Position numbers and translations under genes: made by a program | From: an uncultured Alphaproteobacteria bacterium | GTDB taxonomy: Bacteria > Pseudomonadota > Alphaproteobacteria > Rhodobacterales > Rhodobacteraceae | Direction: 5' to 3' | Assembly (NCBI GenBank): GCA_902524845.1 | Contig: CABZEW010000021.1 | Span: forward strand, 1 to 33,217 | DNA length: 33,217 nucleotides | Notes under the pieces: model-generated | Told to the model about the DNA's origin: nothing | Database searches by the model: none | What the model saw: only the letters and a program-made list of their open reading frames with translations | Shown: piece by piece, positions 17,840 to 25,667 of the stretch | Position numbering within the stretch: the stretch's first letter is position 1 | How the letters are laid out: every line of letters starts with the position of its first letter

Positions 17840-18014
17840 TGTCTTCTCCTTACGTTTAACAGTAACTGATATCTTTCAGTGTTCATACGCTTGTCATACG
17901 CCACATCTGTTGCTGTTCTTCCAACTTTAATAGCTAAACTTGCGTATACTTTTTATAAAAATTTTGTTTCAACTAAATATTGAAAAGCCTAGAAAAACTG
18001 AGGTATGATCTTCT

Positions 18015-18716
18015 CTAAATTTTACCATCGTATTTAAACCTGAAGCCTTTGTGTTCGATGAAAACAGGGAACTTTTCAAAATGAAAAGCCCTAATTCGAC
18101 GGGATAATTCTTCACTGGTAAGATGTATATTCAACTTACTCATACTATCTATATCTTTTATTGTTCTAGCCTTTCGTGCCCAGTTAAATCTAGAGGGCTC
18201 ACTTATCATTTTTTGCATCTGATTGACTGTCATATTTGAGAGTTTTTTCAAAAAATCATGGAAAGTGGTAACTGAAAAGTTTGATGTTTTACCAATCAAA
18301 GTTTTAACAGTCTCACCATCTTCAATTGGGAAAGTATATACATCTAGTATTTTTCCATTATCAAACTTCTGATCCATAAGATGCACTGTAATCCCGAAAC
18401 TTCTAGAATTTTCGTACAATGCCCAACTGTAAGATCCACTTCCAGGAAACTGAGGTGTTGCCGGATGAAAGTTCAAAGCCATTATTTTAGCACTCTTCAA
18501 TACACTTTCGGGCAAAAGCCAATAATTTCGATATGAAAAAATAAAATCACCTCTCCATGTAAGTACTTCTTTAGGTATTTCTTCGCCCCTTTTATTACTG
18601 AAAATTATAGACATTTCCATTTCATATTTTCGAAGTTCATCTATACATCTATTGGTATGTTTACAATTATCAGAACCAAAAAAAAGACAACTTTTTTTAC
18701 TCAAAGAATTATTCAC
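18015..18716 (-). CDS. Formyltransferase-domain protein (sugar N-formyltransferase-like)
   Basis: 233 residues. The N-10-formyltetrahydrofolate-dependent formyltransferase fold is indicated by the Asn-His pair in LNFHPATPQFPGSGSYSWAL (around residues 81-84) and the catalytic Asp in DQKFDNGKIL (near residue 118), with GITVHLMDQ between them. In this family the Asn-X-His plus Asp triad transfers a formyl group to an amine. Purine and Met-tRNA enzymes share the fold; the short length and surface-glycan setting favour a sugar-amine formyltransferase in the cytoplasm. The N-terminal ~70 residues are less typical than in folate-binding relatives. It stands alone on the minus strand between two gene-poor stretches. 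ATG start. Confidence 0.75.
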   Translation of the reverse strand: MNNSLSKKSCLFFGSDNCKHTNRCIDELRKYEMEMSIIFSNKRGEEIPKEVLTWRGDFIFSYRNYWLLPESVLKSAKIMALNFHPATPQFPGSGSYSWALYENSRSFGITVHLMDQKFDNGKILDVYTFPIEDGETVKTLIGKTSNFSVTTFHDFLKKLSNMTVNQMQKMISEPSRFNWARKARTIKDIDSMSKLNIHLTSEELSRRIRAFHFEKFPVFIEHKGFRFKYDGKI

Positions 18717-19397
18717 ACCTTTTTCCTTACATAAATAAGCACCAACTCAAGCATTCCTCCAAAAGGTATTTTTTGCTTATAAGCGCAAGAGTGATACGCA
18801 GCGTAGTGACAAAACCCAGCATTTCAAAATATAACTTTCCTTCAAATTGTAAAGAAGAATTATCTTTCTAAACATGTAGTAAGTTCGTCCTGCCAACCAA
18901 CCAAAGTTAAAATTTTTATGTTCAAAGTAACATATCAAACACGCAAACTTAGTGCTATATAACTATTAACAAGCGATAAAGAAAGAGAACTCTTCTTTGT
19001 CCTTTCATGCATTTACACATTTGCGAATGCGTTAATCCTACTTATCTCTCAGTGTAGATGCTTTCTTTCAATTGTGAGGTCCGCAATAGCACACATATGC
19101 AAGGCTTGCTCTATATTTGACACTATAGCCTAACTAATAAAGTTAGGCGCACAGCTTATGTTTTCTCCTATATACAACGTGAAACAGAGCGTGTCGTAGA
19201 AAGTTGCTGTTCTTTTGCTTAACAAATCTATAATATAGTATGAATTAATAAACGATTGAGAATGTGATGAGAACTTTGAGGGGTCGAAGACAGAATTGAA
19301 GGAAATTTTGTTGAAATCATTAGATAACGTAGATCCACTTTGGCAATGTGAGTATTTTAGCCAATTACATCACTACAGAAAGCTATGAGCGATAAAA
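18717..19397. other. 681-base stretch without a recognisable gene
   Basis: I see no coding sequence with a recognisable product on either strand. It contains a short perfect hairpin, GCCTAAC at 19128-19134 and GTTAGGC at 19142-19148 with a 7-base loop, not followed by a T-run. The promoter for the SxtJ gene should lie in the right half. Confidence 0.5.
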
Positions 19398-19796
19398 ATG
19401 AAATTCTCAGAAATTGAACTTCCATCCAACCGAAAATTTGGATTTTTATTTACTTTCATTTTTTTGGTAGTCGCAGCTTATTTATATTTCTCTGCAAACG
19501 TTGTGTGGGCATATGCATTTGCAGGAGCATCATCGATATTCATTTTCATTACGTTGATTAAGGCTGATCTACTTCTACCTCTAAACAAGCTATGGATGCG
19601 GTTAGGACTCCTACTTGGCATGATAGTAAGCCCAATTGTACTTGGGATTATTTTCTTCGGGTTATTTACACCTATTGCAATGCTTATGCGTGTGAGTGGG
19701 CGAGATGAATTGCGGTTAAAGTTTACTAGGAAATCAAGTCACTGGATCTCACGCGGCGAAACAATCAAATCTGAATCATTCAAACAGCAGTTTTAA
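19398..19796 (+). CDS. SxtJ-like membrane protein
   Basis: 132 residues, ATG start. Two hydrophobic hairpins (about residues 14-55 and 66-95) predict three or four membrane helices, followed by a basic tail (SGRDELRLKFTRKSSHW). Size, the opening SEIELPSNRKFGFLF and the arrangement match the SxtJ family, small inner-membrane proteins found beside carbamoyltransferases in glycan and saxitoxin-type clusters; the biochemical role is not known. The DUF5989-type gene starts about 14 bases after its stop, and the carbamoyltransferase follows, so the three form one operon. Arginine codons are mostly CGN, unlike the core genes. Confidence 0.8.
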   Translation: MKFSEIELPSNRKFGFLFTFIFLVVAAYLYFSANVVWAYAFAGASSIFIFITLIKADLLLPLNKLWMRLGLLLGMIVSPIVLGIIFFGLFTPIAMLMRVSGRDELRLKFTRKSSHWISRGETIKSESFKQQF

Positions 19797-19810
19797 TAAA
19801 GGCAAATCAA

Positions 19811-19960
19811 CTGGAATTTTTAAAAGAACTTTGGGCTTTTCTTCGCATACGCAAAAAATTATGGCTTGCCCCTATTATTATAGTGATGGTGATACTGGGA
19901 GGCTTGCTGATACTTGCGCAAGGTTCTGTAGTTGCGCCCTTCATCTACACTCTCTTTTAG
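19811..19960 (+). CDS. DUF5989-type small membrane protein, apparent CTG start
   Basis: 49 residues from a CTG at 19811, stop TAG at 19960. No ATG, GTG or TTG lies upstream in this frame before a stop at 19772; AAAGG sits 8 bases before the CTG. The product begins MEFLKELWAFLRIRKKLW, has one membrane helix (APIIIVMVILGGLLILAQG) and ends SVVAPFIYTLF. This fits, from memory, the DUF5989 family, whose members are ~50 residues and occur between SxtJ and a carbamoyltransferase, as here. ATT or ATA starts further upstream (19778, 19796) are possible but would add residues the family lacks. The function is unknown; it is probably an inner-membrane partner of the neighbouring proteins. Confidence 0.75.
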   Translation: MEFLKELWAFLRIRKKLWLAPIIIVMVILGGLLILAQGSVVAPFIYTLF

Positions 19961-19969
19961 AGGGAACGC

Positions 19970-21808
19970 ATGCATATCTTAGGTATTTCTGCCTTTTATC
20001 ACGACAGCGCGGCATGCTTGCTAAAAGATGGTGAAATCATTGCAGCAGCACAAGAAGAGCGTTTCACTCGCAAGAAACATGATGCTAGGTTTCCTCATCA
20101 TGCAGTTCAGTATTGCTTAAGTGAAGCTGGCATAGCTGCTAAAGATCTCGATAATGTCGTTTTCTATGAAAAGCCGTTTGTTAAATTTGAGAGACTACTT
20201 GAAACATATCTAGCCTTCGCACCAAAAGGTTTTACAAGCTTCGCAAAAGCGATGCCAGTGTGGGTTAAAGATAAGCTGTTTCAAAAGTCAGCAATCATCA
20301 AAGAGTTAAAATCATCGCTTGACGAAAGTGTTGATTGGCGCAAACGTTTATTGTTCTCTGAGCATCACTTATCTCATGCCGCAAGCGCATATTATCCCTC
20401 TCCCTTTGATAGTGCTGCAGTGTTTACGTTAGACGGCGTAGGTGAATGGACAACAACGTCTTTGGCAATTGGTAAAGGTAGTGATCTACAAGTTGTTAAG
20501 GAAATACACTTTCCTCATTCACTTGGCTTGCTCTATTCTGCATTCACCTATTACACAGGGTTTAAAGTTAACTCTGGTGAATACAAGGTGATGGGTTTAG
20601 CTCCGTATGGAGAGCCACGCTATGCTGATTTAATAAGAGCAAAGCTCATTACAGTTGCTGAGGATGGTAGCTTTCAGTTGGATATGAGTTACTTCGATTA
20701 CGCGACTGGTTTAACGATGACAAATAAGAAGTTTGATGCATTGTTTGGTGGTCCGCCACGTACGTCGGAGACGGAGCTTACGCAGCGCGAAATGGATTTA
20801 GCAGCCTCAATTCAAAAAGTAACTGAAGATATCGTTCTTGAGTTAGCTAGAGGAATAGCCAAAGATACTGGTGAACGTAACTTATGTCTTGCTGGTGGTG
20901 TAGCACTCAATTGTGTTGTAAATGGCATTTTGCTTCGTGAAAAAATCTTCGATAACATCTGGATTCAGCCAGCAGCAGGGGACGCTGGTGGTGCTTTAGG
21001 TGCTGCTCTTTCAACATGGTATCTCCATCACAATAGAGAGCGTCTTGCCTCAACGGAGCGAGATTTGATGAAGGGTACTTACTTGGGTCCTGAGTTTACA
21101 GATACTGAAATTGAAGCTGAACTTACCGCTTGTGGTGCGCGATTTAAAAAATTTTCCGAAGCAGAGATGATTGAAGAAATTGCGTCAGTCTTAGCTGATG
21201 AAAAAGCAGTTGGATGGATGCAAGGACGCATGGAGTTTGGACCACGTGCATTAGGAGGACGTAGTATCATCGCTGATCCACGTTCGCCAGTCATGCAAAA
21301 ACAACTTAATCTTAAAGTTAAATATCGTGAAAGTTTCCGTCCATTCGCTCCCAGTATCTTAAGAGAAGATGTAGGGGAATGGTTTGAGCATGAAACAGAT
21401 AGCCCTTACATGCTTCTTGTCGCAGACGTACAAAACGATAAACGTCGTTCAATGACGAAAGAAGAGGAGGCACTATTTGGCATTGACAAGTTAAACGTGC
21501 CACGTTCGTCAGTACCAGCAATAACGCACGTCGATTACTCCGCACGAATACAAACTGTGCACCATGATACCAATCCTAAGTACCATGCTGTTATCTCGAA
21601 ATTTAAAATGAAGACTGGCTGTCCACTTGTTGTTAACACTTCTTTCAACGTGCGTGGTGAACCAATTATTTGTACACCTACTGATGCATTTAAGTGCTTT
21701 ATGGGTACTGAAATGGATGTATTAGCTGTTGGCAATTACGTGCTTTATAAAAAGCAGCAAGACGAGGCACTGAAAGAGAATTATGAGAAACGTTACGAGT
21801 TGGATTAA
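19970..21808 (+). CDS. Carbamoyltransferase (NodU/CmcH/HypF-like family)
   Basis: 612 residues, ATG start with AGAGGGA about 4 bases upstream. The N-terminal domain opens ILGISAFYHDSAACLL and contains EHHLSHAASAYY and GEYKVMGLAPYGEPR, the histidine-rich and Kae1-like nucleotide-binding features of the family. The C-terminal domain has VGWMQGRMEFGPRALGGRS and VNTSFNVRGEPI. These enzymes transfer a carbamoyl group from carbamoyl phosphate to a hydroxyl of a sugar or small molecule in an ATP-dependent reaction in the cytoplasm. The setting points to a surface-glycan sugar. By my count 24 of 30 arginine codons are CGN, against 5 of 17 in murA. The SGNH-like gene starts within its last 26 bases. 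Confidence 0.93.
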   Translation: MHILGISAFYHDSAACLLKDGEIIAAAQEERFTRKKHDARFPHHAVQYCLSEAGIAAKDLDNVVFYEKPFVKFERLLETYLAFAPKGFTSFAKAMPVWVKDKLFQKSAIIKELKSSLDESVDWRKRLLFSEHHLSHAASAYYPSPFDSAAVFTLDGVGEWTTTSLAIGKGSDLQVVKEIHFPHSLGLLYSAFTYYTGFKVNSGEYKVMGLAPYGEPRYADLIRAKLITVAEDGSFQLDMSYFDYATGLTMTNKKFDALFGGPPRTSETELTQREMDLAASIQKVTEDIVLELARGIAKDTGERNLCLAGGVALNCVVNGILLREKIFDNIWIQPAAGDAGGALGAALSTWYLHHNRERLASTERDLMKGTYLGPEFTDTEIEAELTACGARFKKFSEAEMIEEIASVLADEKAVGWMQGRMEFGPRALGGRSIIADPRSPVMQKQLNLKVKYRESFRPFAPSILREDVGEWFEHETDSPYMLLVADVQNDKRRSMTKEEEALFGIDKLNVPRSSVPAITHVDYSARIQTVHHDTNPKYHAVISKFKMKTGCPLVVNTSFNVRGEPIICTPTDAFKCFMGTEMDVLAVGNYVLYKKQQDEALKENYEKRYELD

Positions 21809-22817
21809 AAATATATTAACTGTTTTTTTTGCGACGTTAATAGCTTTAGTATTTGCTGAAGTACTTCTGCGAGTTATGGGTATTGGATATGGGAATAGTC
21901 CATTAGAGCGCTCGCAAACCTATCATCATGTGCACCCGAGCAACTATCAATTTTTTATGCATGATCCGAATGGAGAGTATGGCGGATATCAAGTTTACTA
22001 TGACGAATTGGGTTTTCGTGTACCAAATGGGTTTTCACGAATAAATGAGCTGCAAAATTTAGACGAAGCAGTGCTTTTTCTTGGTGACTCTTTCACTGAG
22101 GGACGTCAAGTTAATTATCATAAAACCTTTGTCTCGCTCGTCTCTGATCAACTTGATGTTCCTACAGTAAATCTTGGTGTATCGTCTTACTCTCCTTTGA
22201 TATACGAGTTGCAAGTTGAAAATATCGTATCGCAGTTCAATGCTGATTTTGTTGTCTTGCAGATTTATAGTAACGATTTTGATGGGGATGCGAGTTATCT
22301 TCAGAAAGCGGTTTTCGAGAATAATAAAATTATCGGTATAGATGGTGGTGAGAATAACACTTTGATAAGTATCGCTCGGAATTCTTTCTTACTCAGGTTT
22401 CTTAGAAAATCTCAGTTATTGCTTCAGACAATTTTGTCAAATTCACAGGCTCTATGAGAAAATCCAAATGATGCATTCAATTATGAGCAGAACGTAACTG
22501 ACGAAGAGTTATACAATACCGTAAAGATAATACAGCGCATCGATTCAGCTCTAGCTGAACAAGATAAGAAACTTTATACGTTTTTAATACCAAGTAAGTC
22601 TTTATCACGCGCAGATAGATGTTGCGAACAGGATAACTTGTACGCAAGATTTTATTCAGCATTGAGTGAATTGGGTATTGATACTATAGACGTGAAGTTA
22701 TTTTTTGAACAGAGTAACAATCAGCGTGGACTATTTTTTATGAAGGACACACATATGACTTCCGAGGGGCATCAAGTAGTTGCATCGAGTATCATTAATC
22801 ACATGACTGGTGATTAA
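21783..22817 (+). pseudogene. SGNH-hydrolase-like gene interrupted by an in-frame TGA
   Basis: The frame starts with ATG 26 bases inside the carbamoyltransferase gene and stays open for 345 codons except for one TGA at 22455-22457. The first part (224 residues) has a signal anchor (WIKNILTVFFATLIALVFAE) and the catalytic-serine block FLGDSFTEG. The sequence after the TGA continues in the same frame for 119 codons and contains the Asp-X-His block MKDTHMTSEGHQ, then a TAA at 22817. SGNH hydrolases need both blocks, so the short product should be inactive. The family includes deacetylases and acyltransferase-linked domains acting on glycans in the periplasm. Either this is a recent nonsense mutation, a sequencing error, or the TGA is read through. 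Confidence 0.8.
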
Positions 22818-24151
22818 CGTACACTCTTAAAGGAAGAGTTTTGAAAATTAGTTTAGGACGCTGTTGAAAAGTTGAATTTCAATCAGAACTTTAAGTACTA
22901 AGCTAACTTTTAAATAATTCACACGTTAAGTAATTTGGCTGTTTTTTTTGAAGGAGCTTTGAAGAGATTAAAACAGAGTAAGTGTACAAAGTTGAAACTC
23001 CAGTTAATGCTTTTCTTTGTTACGAGTATAACGACAGAAGTGAATTATCTTTTATTCTATTAAAAAGTCTTTCTCCAATGAGTACAAAAGCCTAAGCAAA
23101 TGCAGATGATTTGATACGTGCATGGGCTGACGTGGCAAGAGAAGGATTAGAAGGCGAGTATAAAGAAGCAGATGTGCCATGTTGGGAAGGGCATTATTTT
23201 CAATTTGGTAGACTGATGTATAACATGCTCGATGTGCTGTAAGAAGAGACAACTACTTGGAGGTGAGAAGATTTTCTGATACGCAAATAGCCTTCTTTCC
23301 TTTTGCTAATATGATTGAACCCTTATCAATGGGATATACAAACTCTGAAGACAGAATTTTTTATCGCTGTTGGTTTGATTTATTGGGCATCCAAGTTTTG
23401 AAGGTGCTGACGTAAAGGTGATTGAGTCCTATGTATACCTATATTGAGGTATGTGATTGGTATCCTAGCTGTTGATTTAGGGCATGCTGTAAAAAAGCGT
23501 AATAACAACTAAGTAAAGTTTTGCATTTATAATTTTCGGATGATCGCCACCAAACTCTGAAAACTAAATCCTTTTAGCTAATACTGAGGCTGAAATGACT
23601 GCACCTGATACACTGAATTTCGTTGCATTTAATCCACTTCAAAACCACAATCCTATTGCAGTTCGTCTTCGCAAACTAATTGCAAAGATTGATGATCAAA
23701 TCCAACTTGCAGCTAACAAAGAGTACTCACCTAGCAAACTAAATAGGTTACTGACGAACGAGGAAACCAAAAGAAGGTTGAAGTAGCCAAACGTGTTAAG
23801 CGTTGATGGACTGCAAGTGTTCGTGGAAAGGTAAACCTTGTGGTGCGCTATTGCGTCAAGCCTTTAGAGTTTGTCAAAAGTAAGAATGCACTCGTACTAC
23901 CAGTGAAGCTGCTGAGCTAGGTGAGTTGGATGCGCATTTAGACAAACAAGCACAGTTTGGAAGACGAGTGACACAGAAGAACAAATGAATGAACGAACAG
24001 AATAATGTGTATGGATTAAGCACGTTCTTTGTCTTACACTGCGTAAGCAATGGGTGCATAAACTATTGAATTGCAATAGTCGCATAAGCTCAGAAAAAGC
24101 GTGAAGAGTGATTGATGAGTTAACCAATAGTTACACTATCAGGTTGATATA
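22818..24151. other. Decayed region between the two carbamoyltransferase/SGNH modules
   Basis: About 1.3 kb without an intact gene. Pieces look like former coding sequence: 23078-23242 is one frame with a single in-frame TAA at 23093 (product includes LIRAWADVAREGLEGEYKEA); a second broken frame lies around 23270-23420 (DTQIAFFPFANMIEPLSMGY); the clearest remnant is the DUF6641-like one at 23595-23988. I found no transposase and no clear terminal inverted repeats, so the cause of the decay is not visible. Confidence 0.6.
23595..23988 (+). pseudogene. Broken DUF6641-like gene
   Basis: The first 63 codons (ATG, TAPDTLNFVAFNP, then RLRKLIAKIDDQIQLA) are intact, then the frame stops at 23786. 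A second frame continues at once with KVEVAKRVKR, has a TGA where Trp-Trp would be expected, then WTASVRGKVNLVVRY and PLEFVKSKNAL. A third frame carries ELGELDAHLDKQAQFGRR and a stop at 23988. Read together these match my memory of the DUF6641 family, small proteins of mobile or plasmid-type regions, so at least two frameshifts and one nonsense change have destroyed the gene. The family name is from memory and needs a search; that the pieces form one broken gene is visible in the sequence. Confidence 0.6.
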
Positions 24152-24259
24152 AATGCTACAGAAATAGATGTTTTATCTGTTGAGAATTATGTGCTATATA
24201 AAGAACGCCACGATGAAGATCTAAAAGAAAGTTATCATGCACGTTATGAATTGGATTAA
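24152..24259 (+). pseudogene. C-terminal remnant of a second carbamoyltransferase
   Basis: 35 codons plus a TAA. The last 33 residues align without gaps to the end of the intact carbamoyltransferase at 19970-21808, with 23 identities (TEIDVLSVENYVLYK versus TEMDVLAVGNYVLYK, both ending RYELD). No start codon or earlier part of the gene precedes it; upstream is the decayed region. The next SGNH-like gene starts inside it, as at the first copy. Confidence 0.85.
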
Positions 24260-25325
24260 GGTAAAGAGATTTTTCTCAGTAATAATGATAAATCTAATAA
24301 TAATTTTCTCAATTTTTTGTATCTTCGAGATTATATGCAGATTAACCTTCAATGAATTTAAAAACAATATCCATAGCCCAACTATAACTTACGGAAAGTA
24401 TGTATTTTTTACTGATTTCTACGGATATAAATCACGCACATCAAATACGCCGCAAGAAACTACGAAAAATTTAAATCAAGACCTTATCCTGATTTTGGGT
24501 GACTCTATTACCGGTGGCTATGGTCACGCTTATCAAGATATATGGTATAACCAATTAGACCGTCTTCTTAATATTAAAAAAATGTCTTATGATTTTAAGA
24601 CAGCCGGAGATTTTGGTAATAACTTTGTTGACAATATTTCTAATGGTATTGATTTGATAAATAAGTTAGAAAAAGAGAAGCTTCGGCCTTACAAAGTCAT
24701 ATATCAATTTAATTTTAATGATCTATACCCATACACCAGGGAATCTTTCAAAGAAAATCAAAATGATTTATTTTTAAAATTTGCTAAATGGAGATATGAA
24801 CATTTAAATAAATCTGTGTTTGCAAGAGTTTTACAACATTATTTTAGTATCCTGAGGAAAAATACTTCAGGTTCATGTGAAGATCGTAATTATGATGCAT
24901 TAGGTACATACACTTGGACATTTGGCTCGAAGAGCCAACATAAGGAGTCGATTGAACTTTGGCAAAATTTTGAAAAAAATATTTCAGATTTTAATAAATT
25001 TCTAACCAATAAAAATATTAAATTTGAAATATTTATGGCCCCCATCTTATTCCAAATTGACCTTAAAGGAAGACATTTACACTATAATCATACTAACTTA
25101 GATTTTAATTGCGCAACTATAGATCCTATTAAACGTATTGAACAGATTACCGATGAGAATAATATCTATTTATATAATCCTATAAATTATGTTCGAAAAA
25201 TGTTTGATGAAAGGCTTCAGGATCAAAACCATGAGCCATTTTTTTTTACTGCGGATAGTAATCATTTCACACCGATCGTTTCTAGATATATCGCAGAATT
25301 TATTTCTAAGGAATGGGAGGAATAA
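24237..25325 (+). CDS. SGNH-hydrolase-like protein, intact second copy
   Basis: 362 residues, ATG start lying 23 bases inside the carbamoyltransferase remnant. An N-terminal signal anchor (about residues 12-36, IMINLIIIFSIFCIFEIIC) is followed by the catalytic-serine block LILGDSITGGYG, a possible Asn block (QFNFNDLYPY) and the C-terminal Asp-X-X-His block ADSNHFTP. All key positions for an SGNH esterase or acyl-group transfer domain are present, and it should act on the periplasmic side. It is AT-rich and uses AGA/AGG for about 9 of 15 arginines, unlike the first module. It opens MHVMNWIK, like MRNVTSWIK in the first copy, but resembles it only at family level beyond that. Confidence 0.82.
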   Translation: MHVMNWIKVKRFFSVIMINLIIIFSIFCIFEIICRLTFNEFKNNIHSPTITYGKYVFFTDFYGYKSRTSNTPQETTKNLNQDLILILGDSITGGYGHAYQDIWYNQLDRLLNIKKMSYDFKTAGDFGNNFVDNISNGIDLINKLEKEKLRPYKVIYQFNFNDLYPYTRESFKENQNDLFLKFAKWRYEHLNKSVFARVLQHYFSILRKNTSGSCEDRNYDALGTYTWTFGSKSQHKESIELWQNFEKNISDFNKFLTNKNIKFEIFMAPILFQIDLKGRHLHYNHTNLDFNCATIDPIKRIEQITDENNIYLYNPINYVRKMFDERLQDQNHEPFFFTADSNHFTPIVSRYIAEFISKEWEE

Positions 25326-25667
25326 TAGCGTCAAAAATATTCGAAAAAGTTTGTATTCATATATATTTTATAATTTTTATAAAGATCTTTTTTTGTTTTT
25401 ACTCGAGCTTGCCAAACTTCGTTTCTTTGCCTTGATAAGGTCGCTTTGCATCCTTCATGGGACAAAGGCGTATTGATAGTAAAGTTTTTTGTTAAGTCTA
25501 TGATGTGTCTACGTAGATATTTTTCAGGAATAGTAGAGTGAAAATTCGTTTGTTGGAGTTTCAATCCACCCCCATGCACCACAACCCCTTGCCTCTTTGT
25601 CATTTCCACGTCTCGAAAATTTAATATAAACTACTTGGTTATATTAAATCAGGATTTTCTGTTTTTT
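25326..25667. other. Intergenic stretch with a tRNA-end-like segment and a hairpin
   Basis: No convincing gene; open frames on both strands are short and unlike known proteins. Positions 25555-25582 match the 3' end of tRNA-Phe at 22 of 28 bases, including ACCCCC and GCACCAC. An AT-rich perfect hairpin lies at 25619-25649. Confidence 0.5.
25619..25649. terminator. AT-rich hairpin, possible terminator
   Basis: ATTTAATATAA at 25619-25629 pairs with TTATATTAAAT at 25639-25649 around a 9-base loop. On the plus strand a T-rich run (GATTTTCTGTTTTTT) follows within a few bases, which would suit termination of the SGNH transcript. The stem has no G-C pairs, so it would be weak. Confidence 0.4.

Larger units (their letters stand above)
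17372..18014. other. Gene-poor stretch downstream of tRNA-Phe
   Basis: No convincing gene. Apart from the palindrome at 17415-17442, overlapping open frames occur on both strands. The only one with any pattern is minus strand 17624-17839 (71 codons), whose product has YYEGTNKLADGHFEHHYEEG and later EGKYNGA, loosely like MORN-type repeats; it may be a gene remnant. A plus-strand frame at 17474-17689 begins with a charged stretch but ends in low-complexity sequence. No integrase gene is seen. Confidence 0.5.

Noticed and set aside
19831-20034. 67-codon plus-strand frame overlapping the DUF5989-type and carbamoyltransferase genes
   Set aside because: It is a shadow: the overlapping frames encode recognisable proteins.
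21783-22817. TGA at 22455 as a selenocysteine codon
   Set aside because: SGNH hydrolases are not known selenoproteins, the position is between the catalytic blocks, and I see no clear selenocysteine-type hairpin just after it.
22818-23594. Insertion sequence in the decayed region
   Set aside because: A segment near 22860 reminded me of IS ends, but I found no matching inverted repeat, target duplication or transposase motif.
25331-25609. 92-codon minus-strand frame between the SGNH and methyltransferase genes
   Set aside because: No recognisable motif; it overlaps the tRNA-end-like segment and has no ribosome binding site or neighbour logic.
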